Below are positions 35,099 through 42,838 of a DNA stretch of 64,000 nt, piece by piece. The DNA is from Candidatus Bathyarchaeota archaeon (lineage in GTDB: Archaea > Thermoproteota > Bathyarchaeia > Bathyarchaeales > Bathycorpusculaceae). Every line of letters starts with the position of its first letter. Position 1 is the first letter of the stretch. A program made the position numbers and the translations under genes. The notes under the pieces were generated by a model. That model saw only the letters and a program-made list of their open reading frames with translations. It was not told the origin of the DNA and did no database searches. Location: NCBI GenBank assembly GCA_025059195.1, contig JANXDU010000003.1:21465-85464 (forward strand). The letters are read 5' to 3'.

Positions 35099-35722
35099 AT
35101 GCAGCTTATGGTTAAGGCAATTCCAAGAAAGTTTGTGGCAGTTGACCCGGCTAAATGCACGGGCTGCAGCCTCTGCGAATACGTGTGTGTTTTAGAGAAA
35201 AACGAGTTTATTTGGAACCCCTTAAGGTCTAGGATTAGAGTTATACGCTTAACGCCCGCCTTCAATCTAGCTTTAACGTGTCGTTTCTGCGAGAACGCGC
35301 CCTGCGTGAGGGCTTGCCCAAGAAACGCTTTGGTTCAGTCCGAAGAAGGCTTGATCCTTGTGGACGAAGCTAAATGCGACCGCTGCGGCTGGTGTATCCA
35401 AGCTTGCCCCTACGGTGGGATTTCGCTCCACCCAGACAAAAATTCGGTTTTGGTCTGCGACCTATGCAAAAACAATCCAGAGGGACCCCAATGCGTCCAA
35501 TTTTGTCCGGAAGAAGCCCTTGAAATCGTGGTGGAAGAAGAGGCGGTGGCAAAAAAGTGGGTTGCAGCCATGGAGAAGATCCCTGCCAATATTGAGAAGC
35601 TAACAAACCTTGTGAAGAGGCGGGAGTGGGCTGTTCTGTTTGAGGAGGCTGAGGAGAGGGCGAAGAAGCTTTCAGAAAAACTTGAAGCTATAAATAAAAG
35701 GTGGGGTTACAAGCTTAAATAG
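35099..35722 (+). CDS. Polyferredoxin-type [4Fe-4S] electron-transfer subunit
   Basis: A 207-residue protein with four four-cysteine clusters in the HycB/CooF pattern: CTGCSLCEYVC, CRFCENAPCVRACP, CDRCGWCIQACP and CDLCKNNPEGPQCVQFCP, then a helical tail of about 70 residues. Such proteins deliver electrons to an oxidoreductase, but no catalytic partner is adjacent. An internal ATG three codons in is an alternative start. Confidence 0.88.
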   Translation: MQLMVKAIPRKFVAVDPAKCTGCSLCEYVCVLEKNEFIWNPLRSRIRVIRLTPAFNLALTCRFCENAPCVRACPRNALVQSEEGLILVDEAKCDRCGWCIQACPYGGISLHPDKNSVLVCDLCKNNPEGPQCVQFCPEEALEIVVEEEAVAKKWVAAMEKIPANIEKLTNLVKRREWAVLFEEAEERAKKLSEKLEAINKRWGYKLK

Positions 35723-35725
35723 CGT

Positions 35726-35922
35726 CTATCTGGAGCTGGGTTTTTCGCGGCAGTCGTAGCAGTATTCAGTTTCAAAGTTCGTTAGGAATGTTTGCCGCAG
35801 CCCTTGCACTTCACCTTTTTAAGCATGCTCTCTTTTATTGGTTGAATAGCTTTTAGCGTGTCTACTGCCTCTTGGGCGCATGGGCATGGCTGTTTTACAC
35901 CAAAGTCGTCTTCGCTTTTCAT
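35726..35922 (-). CDS. Small zinc-ribbon protein, frameshifted
   Basis: ATG 35922 lies two bases after the permease stop. It reads MKSEDDFGVKQPCPCAQEAV and then CKGCGK before stopping. Another frame continues the same protein as TFLTNFETEYCYDCREKPSS to TAG 35726. One A added in the AAA run (TTT at 35791-35793 on the plus strand) joins them into a zinc ribbon with two CxxC pairs. Either decayed, or one base is missing from the sequence. Confidence 0.65.
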
Positions 35923-35924
35923 GG

Positions 35925-36983
35925 CTAAAGCGACCCGCTTAAGAAGCCGTACAACAGCCCGAAGGTTACGCTTCCAGCCCAAGCGATTACCATGTAGGTG
36001 GCTACAACTTTCCATTTGGCTATTCTTGAAACAGCCATGGCGTTGGCGAAGTCGTAGGGTTGCCCCATAAGCCAGCTCAGCAAAGCGCCCTTCGACATGC
36101 CTTTACTCCATAACTCTTGCCCCAATGCCACCTCAACCAGGGTCGGCGTATAAAGGGGGCCGCCAAGAACCGACGCTATCAAAACGCCCGTGACACCAGT
36201 CAAGTATGTTTCAACAACTTTTTCTGGGATAAAAGCTGAAAGATAACCCACCACTATGAGTCCAACAATAAAGAACGGGAGAATCTGTTTAGCAAGATAT
36301 CCCGCAAATTTAAGCGCTGACCAAAGCCTCTCGTCCAAAGGTGGCTTAACAATCTCCACCCTAGCTGAAGACCTGGCGGAACTGGCCAATTGAAACTCTT
36401 TTTCAATAGTCTTTCCCCAAGGCGTAGTCGAGACGATTAAGCCTGCGATTATGGCTACAGCTACAGACACAAGTATGCGTACTCCAGCTATTTCCCACGA
36501 GATCATCTCACCAGTCATTAAAATGGTTAGGATGTTCGCCGCTGGCGCCATTAGAAGGAACGAAATAGCGGGGCCTATTCCAGCTCCAGCGTACAAGATT
36601 CCGCCGAAAAGTGGAACCATTGTGCATGAGCAAACCGTTAAGAAAGGCGCCATTAAAAGGGCTAAGGCATATCCGACGGCTTTCCCTCGTCCCATGTACC
36701 GTGTTATGGTTTCCTTTGGCACAAACTCGTAGATTAGGCCTGCAACACTAAAGGCGAAGAGGAGGCATATCCAAGCGTGGCTGAAATAGTCAGCAATGTA
36801 CAGCGCTGGAATAGCCAAGTATACGAGGGGGGATTCCCATAAACCAAGCTTATCCAGTTTCTCCTTGAAAATCTCTTTAGAAGGCTTAGCTGTAACTCGG
36901 CTGTAAACCATAAGCCCCATAATGACAAACATGAAGGCTAGGATTAAGCCAGCGCGAATATTCCTTTTGGTTTTTTCTTTCAT
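35925..36983 (-). CDS. Permease, COG0701/ArsP-like (metal or organoarsenical efflux)
   Basis: A 352-residue membrane protein with about eight to ten helices and the family motif FLTVCSCTMVPLFGGILYAG with adjacent cysteines, plus GGPLYTPTLVEVALG and MGQPYDFANAMA. COG0701 members export methylated arsenicals or other thiophilic species. Operon with a thioredoxin-like gene upstream and the zinc ribbon downstream, opposite an ArsR gene. Substrate by context only. Confidence 0.88.
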   Translation of the reverse strand: MKEKTKRNIRAGLILAFMFVIMGLMVYSRVTAKPSKEIFKEKLDKLGLWESPLVYLAIPALYIADYFSHAWICLLFAFSVAGLIYEFVPKETITRYMGRGKAVGYALALLMAPFLTVCSCTMVPLFGGILYAGAGIGPAISFLLMAPAANILTILMTGEMISWEIAGVRILVSVAVAIIAGLIVSTTPWGKTIEKEFQLASSARSSARVEIVKPPLDERLWSALKFAGYLAKQILPFFIVGLIVVGYLSAFIPEKVVETYLTGVTGVLIASVLGGPLYTPTLVEVALGQELWSKGMSKGALLSWLMGQPYDFANAMAVSRIAKWKVVATYMVIAWAGSVTFGLLYGFLSGSL

Positions 36984-36998
36984 GTGCCTTTTCGCCTT

Positions 36999-37271
36999 CT
37001 ACCTGGCTGCTTCCATGATTAACTTTTCAACCTCTTCTGGGCTTGGAACCCGCCCCATGATTTTGATGGTGTTGTTTATGGCTATGGAAGGAGAAACCAG
37101 CACACCATATTTTTGGACTATTTCCCTCGACATTATGTTGGCTTTTTCCACCTTCACCATAAAACCCGCTTGTTTGAGCTTTTCAGCGGCTTTTTCCACA
37201 GCCTTTTTTGCTGCTTGACAACGCACGCAGGAGGGCTCAGGTCCAATAACTTCAACTTTAACTTCCTTCAC
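36999..37271 (-). CDS. Thioredoxin/glutaredoxin-like redox-active disulfide protein
   Basis: About 91 residues from GTG 37271 (GGTGGAAG upstream). The fold is the small MTH895/redox-active disulfide type: VEVIGPEPSCVRCQAAKKAV with CxxC, a cis-proline region VLVSPSIAINN and IMGRVPSPEEV. First gene of the permease operon. It may reduce the substrate or a metal before efflux. Confidence 0.85.
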   Translation of the reverse strand: MKEVKVEVIGPEPSCVRCQAAKKAVEKAAEKLKQAGFMVKVEKANIMSREIVQKYGVLVSPSIAINNTIKIMGRVPSPEEVEKLIMEAAR

Positions 37272-37307
37272 GCTTCTTCCACCTTGTAGGGTGAGAAAAG
37301 AATATAG

Positions 37308-37323
37308 CAATATTTAAATATTG
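37308..37323. promoter_or_regulatory. ArsR operator, perfect 16-bp palindrome
   Basis: CAATATTTAAATATTG, fully self-complementary, with ATA/TAT flanks extending it to 24 bp with one mismatch. It lies between the divergent permease operon and ArsR operon and overlaps their TATA-like sequences, so ArsR binding could repress both. Confidence 0.75.
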
Positions 37324-37342
37324 TTATGAACTTTCTTTAAAC

Positions 37343-37678
37343 GTGCATCCAGCAATGAAAAACCTTGACAAGTTTAGAGCCAAAATCTTTAATGCGCTCG
37401 CCGACCCTGTGCGACTGAGGATTCTTGAGTTTTTGCGATGTGGCGAACGTTGTGTCTGCGAAATAGTCCCCTATGTGGGGGTAGCCCAACCGCTAGTTTC
37501 TAGGCACTTAGCCATATTGAAGCGATGTGGGCTCGTCAAGGATAGGCGGGAAGGAAACAAGCGGTTCTACTCCGTGGGTAACCCAGCCATCTTCAAGGTT
37601 ATCGACGCTGTGGACGCCAGTTTTATGGATGCACTTGTAAAGCATGTTGTTGAACAAATAGCTCTAGAGGAGGGTTGA
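37343..37678 (+). CDS. ArsR family transcriptional regulator
   Basis: A 111-residue ArsR protein. FNALADPVRLRILEFLRCGE and RCVCEIVPYVGVAQPLVSRH give the winged helix, with ERCVCEI in the position of the arsenic-sensing ELCVCDL motif. It heads an operon of two glutaredoxin-like proteins and controls, by position, the divergent permease. ATG 37355 is an alternative start. Confidence 0.92.
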   Translation: MHPAMKNLDKFRAKIFNALADPVRLRILEFLRCGERCVCEIVPYVGVAQPLVSRHLAILKRCGLVKDRREGNKRFYSVGNPAIFKVIDAVDASFMDALVKHVVEQIALEEG

Positions 37679-37680
37679 AA

Positions 37681-37941
37681 ATGGTTGTGAAGGTTGAAGT
37701 TTTCACGGCTGAACCGCCCTGTGCGGGCTGTCAAAAACTGTTAGAGTATGCGGATTTGATCAAGGCGAAGTATGGCGAGAAGGTGGAAGTGATAAAACAT
37801 GTCGGGCCTTGCGAGGAGTTCAGCAAATACAGCCTGACCGTGGTTCCAGCCATAGTTTTCAATGAAGGCAAAATAAGGATTATGGGGGTTTGCCCAAGCC
37901 TCCGAACCATCGAGGCGGCGCTTAAAGAAATGGGGGTGTAA
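37681..37941 (+). CDS. Glutaredoxin-like protein, CAGC site
   Basis: A small thioredoxin-fold protein of 86 residues: VEVFTAEPPCAGCQKLLEYA carries the CxxC site, VVPAIVFNEGKIRIMGVCPS contains the cis-proline and an extra cysteine. Starts ATG 37681, three bases beyond the ArsR stop. A paralogue follows immediately. Confidence 0.85.
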   Translation: MVVKVEVFTAEPPCAGCQKLLEYADLIKAKYGEKVEVIKHVGPCEEFSKYSLTVVPAIVFNEGKIRIMGVCPSLRTIEAALKEMGV

Positions 37942-37943
37942 AG

Positions 37944-38204
37944 GTGCCGGTGAAAGTTGAAGTTTTCACTTCGGAGCCGCCATGCTCAGGCGGAAGACTG
38001 CTGCTCAAACTCGTAGAGAAAATCAAAGAGTCGTATGGGGATAAAATTGAAGTCGAAATTTATCGTGGAATAAACCCAAAACTGAAAGAGTATGGAATAA
38101 CGGCAAGCCCAGCCGTAGTCATAGACAAGGACATACGCATAATAGGCGTGTGCCCAAGCGAGGAAACCCTCAAAGAAGCCTTAAGGGAGGCAGGCGTACA
38201 GTGA
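37944..38204 (+). CDS. Glutaredoxin-like paralogue with degenerate CxxC (CSGG)
   Basis: 86 residues from GTG 37944, clearly related to the preceding protein (VKVEVFTSEPPCSGGRLLLK, ASPAVVI, IIGVCPSEE). The second active-site cysteine is a glycine, leaving C-S-G-G, while the extra GVCPS cysteine is kept. It may work as a monothiol binder or metallochaperone instead of a disulfide reductase. Confidence 0.82.
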   Translation: MPVKVEVFTSEPPCSGGRLLLKLVEKIKESYGDKIEVEIYRGINPKLKEYGITASPAVVIDKDIRIIGVCPSEETLKEALREAGVQ

Positions 38205-38368
38205 TGGAGCAAAACCGAAGTGAGGACTTTGTGTTTTATTCACCCTGGTTTACATACTATCTCCCGGATTTTGCGCCGTTTTTCATGCCAAAAATCGGTT
38301 CTGGTTGTAGAAATCCTTGTTTTTCACAGCCTCATAACTATGGCTTTGTCCAAGCCCAGCCTGTTTAG
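38204..38368 (+). CDS. Small translationally coupled hypothetical protein (54 aa)
   Basis: ATG 38204 overlaps the TGA of the preceding gene by one base. The product is aromatic- and proline-rich (FVFYSPWFTYYLPDFAPFF) with two cysteines (SGCRNPCFS). No homologue recognised. Placement in the ArsR operon argues for a real gene. Confidence 0.45.
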   Translation: MEQNRSEDFVFYSPWFTYYLPDFAPFFMPKIGSGCRNPCFSQPHNYGFVQAQPV

Positions 38369-38640
38369 TAGCTGAGCGCTCCAGTTCCGTCAATGATAAT
38401 TTCTTTGCCTTGTTTAACGTAGCCAGCGTCTGAAGCCGCTGGGGCTACTCAAACACACACTTTACGGCTTTCGCAAAATCTGCAGAGAGCTTTTTGCACC
38501 TCTTCTGGAAACTCGTATTGAACGTCAAACGCATAGCAAAAGTTATGGCCCAGTTGCCTCAGTTTATCTTGCAATACTTTTGGAAACTCTGAAAACCTTG
38601 CCCTTTTGTGCCGACCACCGTCAGTTTTATGTCTGTGTCT
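38365..38640 (-). pseudogene. Decayed gene with in-frame TGA and no start
   Basis: A continuous coding-like frame of about 91 codons (e.g. DKLRQLGHNFCYAFDVQY, GYVKQGKEIIIDGTGALSY) without ATG, GTG or TTG at its 5' end and interrupted by TGA at 38449-38451. The sequence character is clearly protein-like, but I do not know the family. Selenocysteine is unlikely (see rejected items). Confidence 0.5.
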
Positions 38641-38761
38641 TTAAAATTTTAGGGCCTTTTTCACGGAAAAGCCGGTTACAGAGGCTAAAGCAACATTTTT
38701 AACCCTTCTTTTCAGCTTACTCCTTAACCAATTTAAGGGTGGTTTCAGTGTGAACATATCG

Positions 38762-39018
38762 TTAAGTTTCCGCGTTTAAACTGTGTTCTTTAAGAAACTT
38801 TATAACATCTTCCTCTTCTATTCAACGGTTTCCAAGGGCATCTCTCTTCAAGGAGATGCCCGTTCCCCTAAGATTTCGCCTTCCGCGAAATCCAGAAAGA
38901 CGTAATAAGCTGGTCCAGCTGGCAGTATCAGCCTTACGTTGGTTAGCTCCCTTTACAGTGAAAACTCGTCTTGTTCAATGTTATAGACCATGGCTTTTCC
39001 ATATTTTAAGAGTTGCAA
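38762..39018 (-). pseudogene. Decayed gene with stop and frameshift
   Basis: From TTG 39018 the frame reads QLLKYGKAMVYNIEQDEFSL, a TAA, then RELTNVRLILPAGPAYYVFL to TGA 38848; another frame continues with IEEEDVIKFLKEHSLNAET to 38762. One stop and at least one frameshift split a protein of roughly 85 residues. Family unknown. Between this and the preceding remnant (38641-38761) nothing is seen. Confidence 0.5.
38836..38861. repeat. Hairpin, 9-bp stem, within pseudogene region
   Basis: GGGCATCTC-N8-GAGATGCCC, perfect 9-bp stem. It lies in the decayed region and may be a leftover of coding sequence, a transcript-end hairpin or a mobile-element trace. Confidence 0.5.
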
Positions 39019-39108
39019 GCTTTAAAAGTGAGATGCAACCTCAATAAAATTGGCGGAATAAACATTTCAGACTTGCAGGGTTAAATGCTAATTGGAGGTG
39101 AAAAATGG

Positions 39109-39303
39109 ATGTGTAAATGCTGTTGCTGCTGTGAGATAACGAGACACTATCACTATCACGAACACAAACACCCGCATCATGCAGGCTTCCTCTGGCCGAT
39201 GATGGACTTGGAAGAAGAAATCAAAATGCTTGAAGAATACAAAGAAGCCCTAACGAAGAAACTGGAGAAGATCAACAAGCGTCTAGAAGTTCTAAAACGC
39301 TAA
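39109..39303 (+). CDS. Cysteine/histidine-rich small protein with C-terminal coiled coil
   Basis: A 64-residue protein from ATG 39109 (GGAGGTGA seven bases upstream). It begins MCKCCCCCEI, then a histidine run RHYHYHEHKHPHHA, and ends in an amphipathic helix (EEEIKMLEEYKEALTKKLEK) like DUF5320 proteins. The seven or so cysteines and eight histidines in 30 residues suggest metal binding or storage. It is next to the ArsR/permease island. Confidence 0.7.
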   Translation: MCKCCCCCEITRHYHYHEHKHPHHAGFLWPMMDLEEEIKMLEEYKEALTKKLEKINKRLEVLKR

Positions 39304-39331
39304 ACCATTGTAGAAAGAAAGGAGGACGCGG

Positions 39332-39601
39332 CTAAAGCTTCTTGTAAACTATGTCTTTTTCTCTTACACGTTGTGCCACTTTTAAGCCTACGCTTTGCCC
39401 CGCTTCAGCTCTATGCACGTTTTTATGCTCAATTTGCATGGATTCCACAACTTGTTCGAAGTCCGTAGTGGGTCCTTTGATGACTATGCAATCCCCAACA
39501 GCTAACGGCGCTTTAAGCTCGACAACCGCCACACTAATTTTCGTGAAATAGTGGGTTACGCGTCCAACCTCAACGAGGTTTTCTTGGTCCAAATGCTTCA
39601 T
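39332..39601 (-). CDS. Translation elongation factor-like (EF-Tu domain 2) protein
   Basis: About 89 residues from ATG 39601: VEVGRVTHYFTKISVAVVEL, LAVGDCIVIKGPTTDFEQVV and AEAGQSVGLKV are the beta-barrel of EF-Tu domain 2, without a GTPase domain. A TTG at 39592 has the better-spaced SD (GGAGATGA) and may be the real start. Small stand-alone proteins of this kind occur widely in archaea; function unknown. Confidence 0.75.
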   Translation of the reverse strand: MKHLDQENLVEVGRVTHYFTKISVAVVELKAPLAVGDCIVIKGPTTDFEQVVESMQIEHKNVHRAEAGQSVGLKVAQRVREKDIVYKKL

Positions 39602-39641
39602 CTCCAAAGAATAAAGAGTTTTTCTCCATAAAAAACTTGTT

Positions 39642-41222
39642 TTAACCGAGGCATCTGCGGATTCTAGCTGCTTCCACAAGGCACTTTTGGGCGTCTTGGC
39701 TTTTCTGTTCGATGAAGGCTATTAGAAAATCGTTGACCATGTTTTCGTATCTTCGCTGTGTAAGGTTTTTAGGTCCAAGATTTATAGAGAAGCTTTGCTC
39801 AACAGCTTCAAGGTCTTTCATAATATTAGCCAATCCTAAACGCAGGTCTTCCTCATTTGCTCCAGCAATTTTCGCCACCTGCTTGTGCATGTCTCCAAGC
39901 ATGTTTAGGTTACGCCAAGACAAAAAGCCACCGACAAACTCCAAATCATGTTTAAGGTTTACGTAATATTTGCTTAAGGCGCTCCATTCAGCCTCGTTTA
40001 GGTTGTGTATAGCTCTGAAACCGACGAATTCCGGCGGAATCCCCAGCGAGTAGAGGGCTGCCGCAAAGGGAATAGCCCTTGGAAGCGTAACTCTCCCGAC
40101 GCTTCGACTGTAACCAAAAAGTCCAATGTGTAGTTTTCTGGCGCGTCTTTGAGGCACATAGTCTGCTACACGGTTAATTAGTGGAGCCAGATGCTCAACC
40201 ACTTCTTGATAATCCGCCGTAAACTTTGCTAGAACACCTTTCAAAGTTTCAATTTCGGCAGGCTCCATAACTGCTGGTTCGCCGCATGGAATCTTATCAT
40301 TCAAAACTTCCACGGTTTTCCTAACACTTTCCAGCGGGTAATCATATTTCAAGGCAGACTGGATAGTTGCGGTGCATACTCCTGCGTATTCTCTCATGAA
40401 ATAATCAATGTTGTCTGGCGATAGATGCCCTCTGAAGGGCATGGTGCCAACACCAACAATGGGGTACAGCGGTAAACCAGTCGCAGTTTCCAGCCTTTTC
40501 AGTTTTGAGAAGGCTATTTTGCATAGGATTACTGCACACACAAGCCCATAGTTTAGGGCTGGGTCAGACCTAGCTATGAAAACGCGGAGGTATTTTGGCT
40601 TCACAACCCTCAAGTATGGCTCGACAATTTGGTCTATTTTTAGGATGCTTTCCATATCCTCTATTAAGGGGATAACCTCTATGCTTTTCGGTTTAAAGGG
40701 GCCAATCCAGTCCGTAACTTTAACCGAGCCATTTAGCTCAACGTTTTCAACTCCAGCTATGGTTTTCTCATAATACCTAAGCAGCCAAAAAAGCTCGTCG
40801 CTGGTTGTTGTGAAGGGCAAAATAACCTCAAAGATCGGGGAGACTTCCCGCTTATAAAAAGCGCTCGCAATGTCATGCGCCACTGGAATGTTAACCAAAG
40901 ACTCTAAGAGAATTTTGCGCTCCGTAATTTCAACTTTCGGGTTCGGCACCCGATAGGTTAAGTACACGTTTTCGCCAATGACTTTCTCTTTAAAGAATTC
41001 ACCGTACTTGCTTAGAAGCTTCCGAACGACATGAGTGTCCACGTCTTTGCCTTCAGAGTCCCACATAACTTCCATGCAGCCAAGCACATTGTAAGCGAAA
41101 AAAGCCTCGTCGATTTCAGCGTCTCCTTGAATAATGTCGCCGTTAACCCAGCTTGGAAGAGAAACGTTGTCCGGGTGCTGTGTGGACATGGTTCTCGGAA
41201 TTTTCCTATCCACCGAATCCAT
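39642..41222 (-). CDS. ppcA: Phosphoenolpyruvate carboxylase, archaeal type
   Basis: About 526 residues from ATG 41222 (MDSVDRKIPRTMSTQHPDNV), the usual opening of the archaeal PEPC family and much shorter than bacterial PEPC. The frame extends 61 codons upstream into the neighbouring gene, but this part is not like PEPC. GLFGYSRSVGRVTLPRAIPF and VGVGTMPFRGHLSPDN are family landmarks. It makes oxaloacetate from PEP and bicarbonate; malate dehydrogenase (18960) is the next step. Confidence 0.95.
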   Translation of the reverse strand: MDSVDRKIPRTMSTQHPDNVSLPSWVNGDIIQGDAEIDEAFFAYNVLGCMEVMWDSEGKDVDTHVVRKLLSKYGEFFKEKVIGENVYLTYRVPNPKVEITERKILLESLVNIPVAHDIASAFYKREVSPIFEVILPFTTTSDELFWLLRYYEKTIAGVENVELNGSVKVTDWIGPFKPKSIEVIPLIEDMESILKIDQIVEPYLRVVKPKYLRVFIARSDPALNYGLVCAVILCKIAFSKLKRLETATGLPLYPIVGVGTMPFRGHLSPDNIDYFMREYAGVCTATIQSALKYDYPLESVRKTVEVLNDKIPCGEPAVMEPAEIETLKGVLAKFTADYQEVVEHLAPLINRVADYVPQRRARKLHIGLFGYSRSVGRVTLPRAIPFAAALYSLGIPPEFVGFRAIHNLNEAEWSALSKYYVNLKHDLEFVGGFLSWRNLNMLGDMHKQVAKIAGANEEDLRLGLANIMKDLEAVEQSFSINLGPKNLTQRRYENMVNDFLIAFIEQKSQDAQKCLVEAARIRRCLG

Positions 41223-41343
41223 TCCGAAGCCCTCTAGGCTACCGATGTTCAAGATTATAAATCTTAAGCTGAAACTTTGGTAAAGAGAACAAGTTGAAGC
41301 GTTTCCGTTATTTATTTTTCGTAAAAAATACACAGTAGCATGT

Positions 41344-42639
41344 TTAACTAATGGTTTCTCCTTCAAGGTATGTTGGGAAAGCCTTTGAAATTTTAATCCG
41401 AACAACCGTTCCGAGGAGGTTCAAAGCGCTTTTCACCACAACTGGTTTATAGGCGAAATTTCTGCCAACCCAAGAATTGGGATCTGTGCCCTGCTCATCA
41501 ATAAAGACTTCGCCACTCCACCCAATCCATTCCATGTTCCTTTCAAAGGCTATCTTCGAAGCTAAACTACTCAACATGGAGCTTCTTTCCTTAATCTCTG
41601 AAAAAGGCGCGGCTCCATCCATCTTGGCAGCAAGCGTTTTTGGTCTTGCGAAAAATTTTGAAACGTTCACTACGTCTGGCTTAACCTCCTCCATTAGACG
41701 CAAAGTTTTTTCAAAAGCCTCTCGTGTTTCACCTGGAAAACCGCAAATAACATCCGTTGCTATCGTCATCTTCGGAAAGGCTCCACGGAAGGCATTTACA
41801 ATTTTTTTGAAATCCTCTGTCGTATAGAATCTCCGCATCTGCGCTAGCACTTGATTGTCCCCGCTTTGGACTGGAATGTGGAGAAACTTGAAGACTTTCT
41901 CATCCTTGTATGCTTCGATAAGCTCGTCTAGAATTTTCAGCGCCATGTTTGGAGTCATCATTCCAACTCTGATCTTGAAATCGCCGTCAATGCTGCAAAC
42001 AGCTCTTAATAGTTCTGGGAGGCTTGTTCCAATATCCAACCCGTAGCATGCCGTGTCTTGAGAGGTGAGCCAGAACTCCCGCACTCCGCTAGCCAAGTCC
42101 AACTTAACTCTCTCAACAATCTCATCCACGGTGTAACTTCTCAAACGACCTCTGGCAAAAACCACACAACAGTAGGAGCATGAACCCAGACATCCATAGT
42201 TTATTGGAATTATGCCCACGACGGGGTTAACCCGAACCCGTGGAAGGTTAAGGCTTGGCTTAGCCTTTTCCGCGTTATCCAAAGCCAAAACCTTTTCCCC
42301 TCTGAGCACAGCCTCAACAACATCAACAATTTTTTCTCCTAGGGCCGGTCCAGCTGCCCCGTCGAAGAATACCTCGCGTTGCAACCTTTCAAAGTTTATG
42401 AGGGGCAAACAGCCAACAACAACAAGCTTTTTGTCTTTAGTAGCAAGCTTCAAAAAGTTTATCATACGGTTTTCCGTGGGTCCTTTAACGGCGCAGGTAT
42501 TGTAAACAACTACATCGGCCTCTGCTAAACTATTCACAAGGGTATATCCAGCTTTCGCTAAGCATCCGGCCATAACCTCTCCGTCAGCCAAATTTGTTGA
42601 ACACCCGAAGCTTTTAAGGAACACCTTCGCAAGACCCAT
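41344..42639 (-). CDS. tRNA methylthiotransferase (MtaB/CDKAL1-like)
   Basis: A 431-residue radical-SAM enzyme with three domains: UPF0004 (FLKSFGCSTNLADGEVMAG, YNTCAVKGPTE, VVGCLP), the radical-SAM cluster CLGSCSYCCV with LTSQDTACYG and HIPVQSGDNQVLAQM, and a C-terminal TRAM domain. These enzymes add a methylthio group to t6A37 in tRNA. Divergent from the RHH/ftsZ operon. Confidence 0.93.
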   Translation of the reverse strand: MGLAKVFLKSFGCSTNLADGEVMAGCLAKAGYTLVNSLAEADVVVYNTCAVKGPTENRMINFLKLATKDKKLVVVGCLPLINFERLQREVFFDGAAGPALGEKIVDVVEAVLRGEKVLALDNAEKAKPSLNLPRVRVNPVVGIIPINYGCLGSCSYCCVVFARGRLRSYTVDEIVERVKLDLASGVREFWLTSQDTACYGLDIGTSLPELLRAVCSIDGDFKIRVGMMTPNMALKILDELIEAYKDEKVFKFLHIPVQSGDNQVLAQMRRFYTTEDFKKIVNAFRGAFPKMTIATDVICGFPGETREAFEKTLRLMEEVKPDVVNVSKFFARPKTLAAKMDGAAPFSEIKERSSMLSSLASKIAFERNMEWIGWSGEVFIDEQGTDPNSWVGRNFAYKPVVVKSALNLLGTVVRIKISKAFPTYLEGETIS

Positions 42640-42749
42640 GGCAATACATTAAATGCTTCAAAAAGAGATAAAAACCTAAAGGTGCGCCCACAGCTAGTTT
42701 TACAGAATCTTGAAAGGGCTGAAGAACAAACCTTAAAAAATAAAGAACT

Positions 42750-42779
42750 AACATGTTTAAAACATGTTTAAAACATATT
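42750..42779. promoter_or_regulatory. Three 8-bp palindromic boxes at 11-bp spacing upstream of RHH-ftsZ operon
   Basis: AACATGTT at 42750-42757 and 42761-42768 and AACATATT at 42772-42779, exactly 11 bp apart. Each is (nearly) self-complementary. One box per helical turn is the arrangement used by ribbon-helix-helix dimers binding side by side, so the RHH gene product may bind here. Confidence 0.65.
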
Positions 42780-42790
42780 ATAGAAATATA

Positions 42791-42833
42791 ATTCCCCTCA
42801 CGGAGCTCTTTCTCCCTCACCGATAGGGGGAAT
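42791..42833 (+). promoter_or_regulatory. Leader hairpin covering the SD of the RHH gene
   Basis: ATTCCCCT (42791-42798) pairs with AGGGGGAAT (42825-42833, one bulged G); inside, GGAG (42802-42805) pairs with CTCC (42812-42815). The SD of the RHH gene, GGGGGA, is within the outer stem, six to eight bases before GTG 42839. If transcribed, the structure could lower translation at low temperature or until unfolded. Confidence 0.45.
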
Positions 42834-42838
42834 TTGAA

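Noticed and set aside
38449..38451. In-frame TGA as possible selenocysteine
   Set aside because: No start codon for the frame, no cysteine-rich active-site context and no SECIS-like hairpin close by; decay is simpler.
41223..41405. 61-codon N-terminal extension of PEP carboxylase
   Set aside because: Overlaps the neighbouring tRNA methylthiotransferase gene and has no similarity to PEPC; ATG 41222 gives the family start.
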